Assembly (NCBI RefSeq): GCF_009811415.1 | Contig: NZ_BLIG01000006.1 | Location: 1 to 64,000, forward strand | Length of the DNA stretch: 64,000 nt | Reading direction: 5' to 3' | From: Alteromonas sp. KUL106 | Lineage (GTDB): Bacteria; Pseudomonadota; Gammaproteobacteria; Enterobacterales; Alteromonadaceae | Part shown: in pieces, positions 60,389-64,000 of the stretch | Position numbering within the stretch: position 1 is the first letter of the stretch | How the letters are laid out: each line of letters opens with the position of its first letter | Translations under genes and position numbers: made by a program | Notes under the pieces: model-generated | The model's input: the letters and a program-made list of their open reading frames with translations, nothing else | The model's database searches: none | Told to the model about the DNA's origin: nothing

Positions 60389-60863
60389 GACCTCTCGTCA
60401 CTGACCCAAAAAACATAGTTTGTTTTCCTACAGGTAAGTGCATTTAAAAACTTCATTAAAAACTTAAACCTTGCTTCCATTTTACGACAACTTCCATTTC
60501 TTCCAGTGCGACGAGGGCGTTTTTATTAGTATGTAGATTGGAACACCTGTAATGATATAAAACATTTGTTTGTGTAACCACCATAATCATAAAAAATAAC
60601 CTTACAAATCCCTTTTTTTAAGATTCAAAATCCCAAGATGCATTGTGTGTGCCACGAAAACACATTTTGGCATCGATATTTGCTACCTTATCCAAATGTT
60701 CAGCTTCAACACCTCCTCGAGGGATTATGTTCTCACTTCTACTTTCCCTAACCAATAAGTGCGTTTCGATGCTGTAAACGATGCAGCATTTGAGACAGCA
60801 AACATGCTTTTTTTAAAACTTATGTTATTCTAGCGCGAAATTGCTATATGGATATGAAAGCTA
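60389..60863. other. 475-bp divergent control region of the polysaccharide locus
   Basis: AT-rich, no ORF of note. A small inverted repeat ATGCTG...CAGCAT lies near 60769-60789. I looked for an ops/JUMPstart element (GGCGGTAG) and did not find one. Promoters for the WecA-type gene (minus) and lipoprotein (plus) must lie here but no strong -35/-10 pair stands out. Confidence 0.5.
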
Positions 60864-61262
60864 ATGTTCAAACAATTCACACGTTTTATTTTGCCGTTCG
60901 CAATAGTAGTGAGCGGTGCCGGGTGTACAAACACGCCCACGGTCACCAAAGCTGACATACCCTTGGTGCATTCTTCGCTCGCCTACTCACTGGCACCAGA
61001 CAAAGAGCTTGCAATAAATATTCCAAAAGCCAATATATATTTTGATACAAAAGAATCGTTTTCAATACGCTTTGACGGGCGTGAATATACAGCGGTTAAA
61101 CATTACGTTTCGGCAACAGGCAATAATTGTATTCGCTTTTCTTTACAGGAAGGTGAAACCAGCGCTTCTACCGCTCAGAAAAAAGTAACAACATGCCAAC
61201 GCGATGGACAGTGGAGAGTCATTGCCCCGCTGGTTGCTTCTGCTAATGCGCAAGGTGAATAA
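60864..61262 (+). CDS. Lipoprotein of the capsule export operon, unknown
   Basis: A 132-aa lipoprotein with signal MFKQFTRFILPFAIVVSGAG and lipidated Cys21. The mature part (YSLAPDKELAINIPKANIYF; VSATGNNCIRFSLQEG; TTCQRDGQWRVIAPLV) has two Cys that may form a disulphide. Not recognised. It lies 4 nt upstream of the KpsD-like start, so an accessory role in polymer export or assembly is likely by position only. Confidence 0.75.
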   Translation: MFKQFTRFILPFAIVVSGAGCTNTPTVTKADIPLVHSSLAYSLAPDKELAINIPKANIYFDTKESFSIRFDGREYTAVKHYVSATGNNCIRFSLQEGETSASTAQKKVTTCQRDGQWRVIAPLVASANAQGE

Positions 61263-61266
61263 GTTA

Positions 61267-63096
61267 ATGAAGTTCATGGACATCAATACATTAATGAAAA
61301 GATTTTCTTTCGTCGCTTTTACTGCATGTATTTGCAGTCTATCGATAGGTAGTTCATTTGCACAAAGTGTAGAGCAATTACAGCAACTTAGAGAAAGAGC
61401 CCAGCAAACCCAAAATGGACCATCGGCACAATCAGTCTCGCCGCTAAGCATTTCGGCCCAAAGAACCCTACCCGGAGCGACCAGCGCATCTAATGCCATG
61501 GGCCAGTTTTCAACCCAACCAAGAAATGGCGTCACACTTCCGGGTGAACCAACGATTGATACCGTTTTTCCGGCACAAGCACCGATGGAAAACCCTCCGT
61601 TTGCTGCCAATTTGTTCATAGGTGGTTTCGAGTCTGAACGCAGTTCAGGGTTGAACGATAATTACCTGATCGCGCCTGGAGATAAAATTTCTATTTGGCT
61701 TTGGGGTGCCGTTAATTTTTCTGATGTGGTGACGGTTGATAATCAAGGAAATATATTCATTCCAAATATCGGCCCTGTCCGCATAGCTAACACGCCGGCG
61801 GGTAGCGTAAATCAGACCGTCACGGCAAAAATCAGACAAGTCTACACAAACGATGTCAATGTTTATGTAAACTTACTCACGTCAACACCTGTTTCTCTTT
61901 ACGTTTCAGGACCTGTTTTAAGACCTGGTCAGTATGCAGGCCTTGCTTCAGACAGCGTATTGTATTATTTGAAGCGTGCCGGAGGCATTGATTTTCAGCG
62001 CGGTAGTTTTAGACAGATAGATATCGTAAGAAACGGAAAAGTTGTCGCTTCAGCGGACTTATATGCATTTTTCAGAAACGGAAAGTTACCTGAAATTTCG
62101 TTCAAAGATGGAGATACCATTTTAGTGCACCCTATTGGCAACACTATTGTTGTTGAAACTGGCGCACGCAATAGCTTCACTTTTGAGTTTTTAAATGAAG
62201 AACTCAACGGCGATGTAGTCAACTATTTCGCGCGTCCCGGAGAATTTGCCTCTCATGCCTCTGTTTCAGGTATTCGCAATAATAAGCAGTTCGCACGGTA
62301 TTTAAGTGTTGAGGAATTCGCCTCACTTGAGCTAAGCGCTGGCGATACGGTGGAATACATTGCCGACCACGAGCCACAGATTTATCGCATTAATGTAGCG
62401 GGTGCCTTCGCTGGCGCCTCACAGATAATGGTTGATAAAGGGGCAAGACTGATAGACGTGCTCGATCATATTGAAGCTGACACCACCCTTTCAGACACGC
62501 AGAATATTTATATTTTGAGAGAAAGTGTGGCAATGAAGCAAAAAGAGATCATTGAAGAGGGGTTACGACGCCTTGAGCGAAGCATGTATACCGCTCCGAT
62601 TAGTTCAACGGGAGAAGGCGCAATTCGTGCACAAGAAGCGCAGCTTGTTGCTGATTTTATTGCTCGTGCTCGCCAAGTTGAGCCTCAAGGCAGAGTCGTT
62701 GTTTCAGAAAATGGTGAGATTGCAAATATTCTCCTAGAGCCTAACGATACTATTGTCATTCCTGAAGTGACGGACCTTGTTCATGTGGGCGGTGAAGTGC
62801 TGCTTCCACAGTCTGTGGTATTCAATCCTGATGCAACAACAGAAGATTACGTCGCATGGGCCGGAGGCTTTACCGAGCGTGCTGAAGATGATCGTATCTT
62901 GATTGTTCGTAAAAACGGTAACGTTACCTTTACTAGCCTTAACGATTCGTTTCTATCTAGTAACGACAATAAGCTAGAGCCCGGTGATCAGATTATTGTA
63001 CTACCAGCGATCGACACGAAGCTTCTACAAGCAGTTAAGGACATTACCCAGATTGTATTTCAAATTGCTGTTGCCACTAACGCAGCTACTAATTAA
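61267..63096 (+). CDS. KpsD-like capsule polysaccharide export protein
   Basis: A 609-aa secreted protein. The signal MKRFSFVAFTACICSLSIGS begins at residue 10. The Poly_export/SLBB part is YLIAPGDKISIWLWGAVNFS, VTVDNQGNIFIPNIGPVRIA and VSLYVSGPVLRPGQYAGLAS, with further SLBB segments near residues 440 and 500 (VHVGGEVLLPQSVVFN). KpsD carries group 2 capsule across the periplasm and outer membrane, with KpsMT. ATG 61267 has AAGGTG upstream; the longer frame from 61204 overlaps the lipoprotein. Confidence 0.9.
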   Translation: MKFMDINTLMKRFSFVAFTACICSLSIGSSFAQSVEQLQQLRERAQQTQNGPSAQSVSPLSISAQRTLPGATSASNAMGQFSTQPRNGVTLPGEPTIDTVFPAQAPMENPPFAANLFIGGFESERSSGLNDNYLIAPGDKISIWLWGAVNFSDVVTVDNQGNIFIPNIGPVRIANTPAGSVNQTVTAKIRQVYTNDVNVYVNLLTSTPVSLYVSGPVLRPGQYAGLASDSVLYYLKRAGGIDFQRGSFRQIDIVRNGKVVASADLYAFFRNGKLPEISFKDGDTILVHPIGNTIVVETGARNSFTFEFLNEELNGDVVNYFARPGEFASHASVSGIRNNKQFARYLSVEEFASLELSAGDTVEYIADHEPQIYRINVAGAFAGASQIMVDKGARLIDVLDHIEADTTLSDTQNIYILRESVAMKQKEIIEEGLRRLERSMYTAPISSTGEGAIRAQEAQLVADFIARARQVEPQGRVVVSENGEIANILLEPNDTIVIPEVTDLVHVGGEVLLPQSVVFNPDATTEDYVAWAGGFTERAEDDRILIVRKNGNVTFTSLNDSFLSSNDNKLEPGDQIIVLPAIDTKLLQAVKDITQIVFQIAVATNAATN

Positions 63097-63098
63097 GC

Positions 63099-63878
63099 AT
63101 GGTAACATTTAAAGACCAGCTTTACGCATGGAGAGGCGTGATTTTCGCGCTTTTCATGCGAGAGCTTCAAAGTAAATTTAACGATAAGTTTGGCTTGGGA
63201 TGGGCATTTCTAGAGCCTTTTGCGTTTATATTTGCACTATCGTATTTACGAGGGCTGATAAGTGGTGATGACATTCATTCCATTCCCCTCTTTTTGTTTA
63301 TGATGATTGGTATGGTGGGTCTTCAGTCTCTTACTACCTGCCTACAATCTGTCTCCACCTCTGTCCGCAGAAATAAGCCCCTATATGCGTTTAGGCAAGT
63401 ACAACCTATTTCCGCAATACTTACAGCCGGCTTTCTTGAGTTTTCTGTAAAGGTTGTCGTCGTCGCTTTGCTAAGTCTCGCGTTGTATTTAATGGGCGAA
63501 ACATTTACGGTAAATGACCCTCTATTGTTGATATTTTTGTTTCTTCTGTTGTGGGTATTTTCCATTTCTATCGGGATGATATTCGCCATCGCCGCGGCAT
63601 TTGTGCCTGAAGTCGATAAAATCAAATCAATGCTCACTCGCCCATTAATGTTTATTTCGTGCGTATTTTTCAGCTTGCAAGATTTACCCGAAGAATACTG
63701 GCCTTACTTAACATGGAACCCCTTAGTCCACTTTAATGAACTCGCTCGTTACGCGTGTTTTGAATCTTATGGCACTAAAGGGGTATCGTTAAATTTTGTT
63801 ATTGAAATAACGATCGTATTCCTATTCTTAAGCCTCTCGATGTACCACATCACCTGGAAGAAGGTGCTATCTCGATGA
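63099..63878 (+). CDS. ABC-2 type capsule export permease (KpsM-like)
   Basis: A 259-aa inner-membrane protein with six helices and the family start FALFMRELQSKFNDKFGLGW followed by LEPFAFIFALSYLRG. It lies 2 nt after the KpsD-like gene and overlaps the ATPase start by 4 nt. The conserved PLVHFNELARYA motif near the C-terminus is typical of KpsM. It moves the lipid-linked or reducing-end-modified polymer across the inner membrane. Confidence 0.92.
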   Translation: MVTFKDQLYAWRGVIFALFMRELQSKFNDKFGLGWAFLEPFAFIFALSYLRGLISGDDIHSIPLFLFMMIGMVGLQSLTTCLQSVSTSVRRNKPLYAFRQVQPISAILTAGFLEFSVKVVVVALLSLALYLMGETFTVNDPLLLIFLFLLLWVFSISIGMIFAIAAAFVPEVDKIKSMLTRPLMFISCVFFSLQDLPEEYWPYLTWNPLVHFNELARYACFESYGTKGVSLNFVIEITIVFLFLSLSMYHITWKKVLSR

Positions 63879-64000
63879 TAAAAATAGAGAATTTAACCAA
63901 GAGCTACCCCAGCAAAATGGGGCCGCAATATATCTTCAAGAATTTGAATTTTGATTTTCCTACGGAAAACAACGTCGCGATTTTAGGTAAAAACGGTGCG
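63875..64000 (+). CDS. ABC transporter ATPase (KpsT-like), 5' part
   Basis: Only 42 codons are in the window: MIKIENLTKSYPSKMGPQYI, FKNLNFDFPTENNVAIL, then GKNGA, the beginning of Walker A. It starts in ATGA overlap with the KpsM-like gene. Context and sequence make it the KpsT partner. It runs past the window end. Confidence 0.9.
   Translation, partial: MIKIENLTKSYPSKMGPQYIFKNLNFDFPTENNVAILGKNGA

Overview
The window is a core-genome stretch of a marine gammaproteobacterium, most likely Alteromonas or a close relative. The evidence is protein content, moderate G+C and gene order: rpsB-tsf-pyrH-frr-uppS-cdsA-dxr-rseP-bamA-skp-fabZ-lpxA-lpxB-rnhB-dnaE-accA-tilS on the minus strand and map-glnD-dapD on the plus strand. 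All identifications come from reading the sequence; no database search was run.

Layout. 1-4143 is the 3' end of a giant Ig/VCBS-repeat adhesin. It is followed by tRNA-Arg(CCT), a 41-aa acidic ORF, an Smr-family gene, a 46-aa minus-strand secreted-peptide candidate, purL, mltF, a 51-aa basic ORF, tadA, a PspB-like membrane protein, a Kef-type antiporter and a diguanylate cyclase. 16480-36198 is the long housekeeping block for tRNA modification, fatty acid and lipid A synthesis, replication, outer-membrane assembly, isoprenoids and translation. lpxD is missing from its usual place between skp and fabZ. 36611-41265 holds map, glnD and dapD. 41411-52014 holds a flavodoxin, truC, yqcC, DUF3549, DUF3301, a noncoding block, a GNAT gene, a DUF3192 lipoprotein, syd, queF, a second diguanylate cyclase and ppnN. 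52239-56132 holds a second DUF3192 gene, an HDOD-like protein, isocitrate dehydrogenase and a ComEA-like protein. 56236-64000 is a surface polysaccharide locus: galU, two GT2 glycosyltransferases and a WecA-type transferase on the minus strand, then a lipoprotein, KpsD-like, KpsM-like and the start of KpsT-like on the plus strand.

Main discovery. 44723 to about 45326 (minus strand) is not coding. It reads as a CsrB-family regulatory RNA of roughly 600 nt. It carries 25 AGGA motifs, several of them in hairpin loops, and ends in an intrinsic terminator whose stem is fully paired only on the minus strand. A near-consensus GacA/UvrY box sits inside an 11-bp inverted repeat about 170-190 bp upstream of the inferred start. 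In E. coli csrB lies between yqcC and syd, and the same genes flank this RNA here. It should titrate CsrA under BarA/UvrY control.

Other points are three or four unlisted small ORFs with good start signals, a nested inverted-repeat element between map and glnD that shares a 17-nt motif with the region after dapD, a TadA with an unusual repeat-bearing N-terminal extension, and many start-codon corrections based on Shine-Dalgarno placement.
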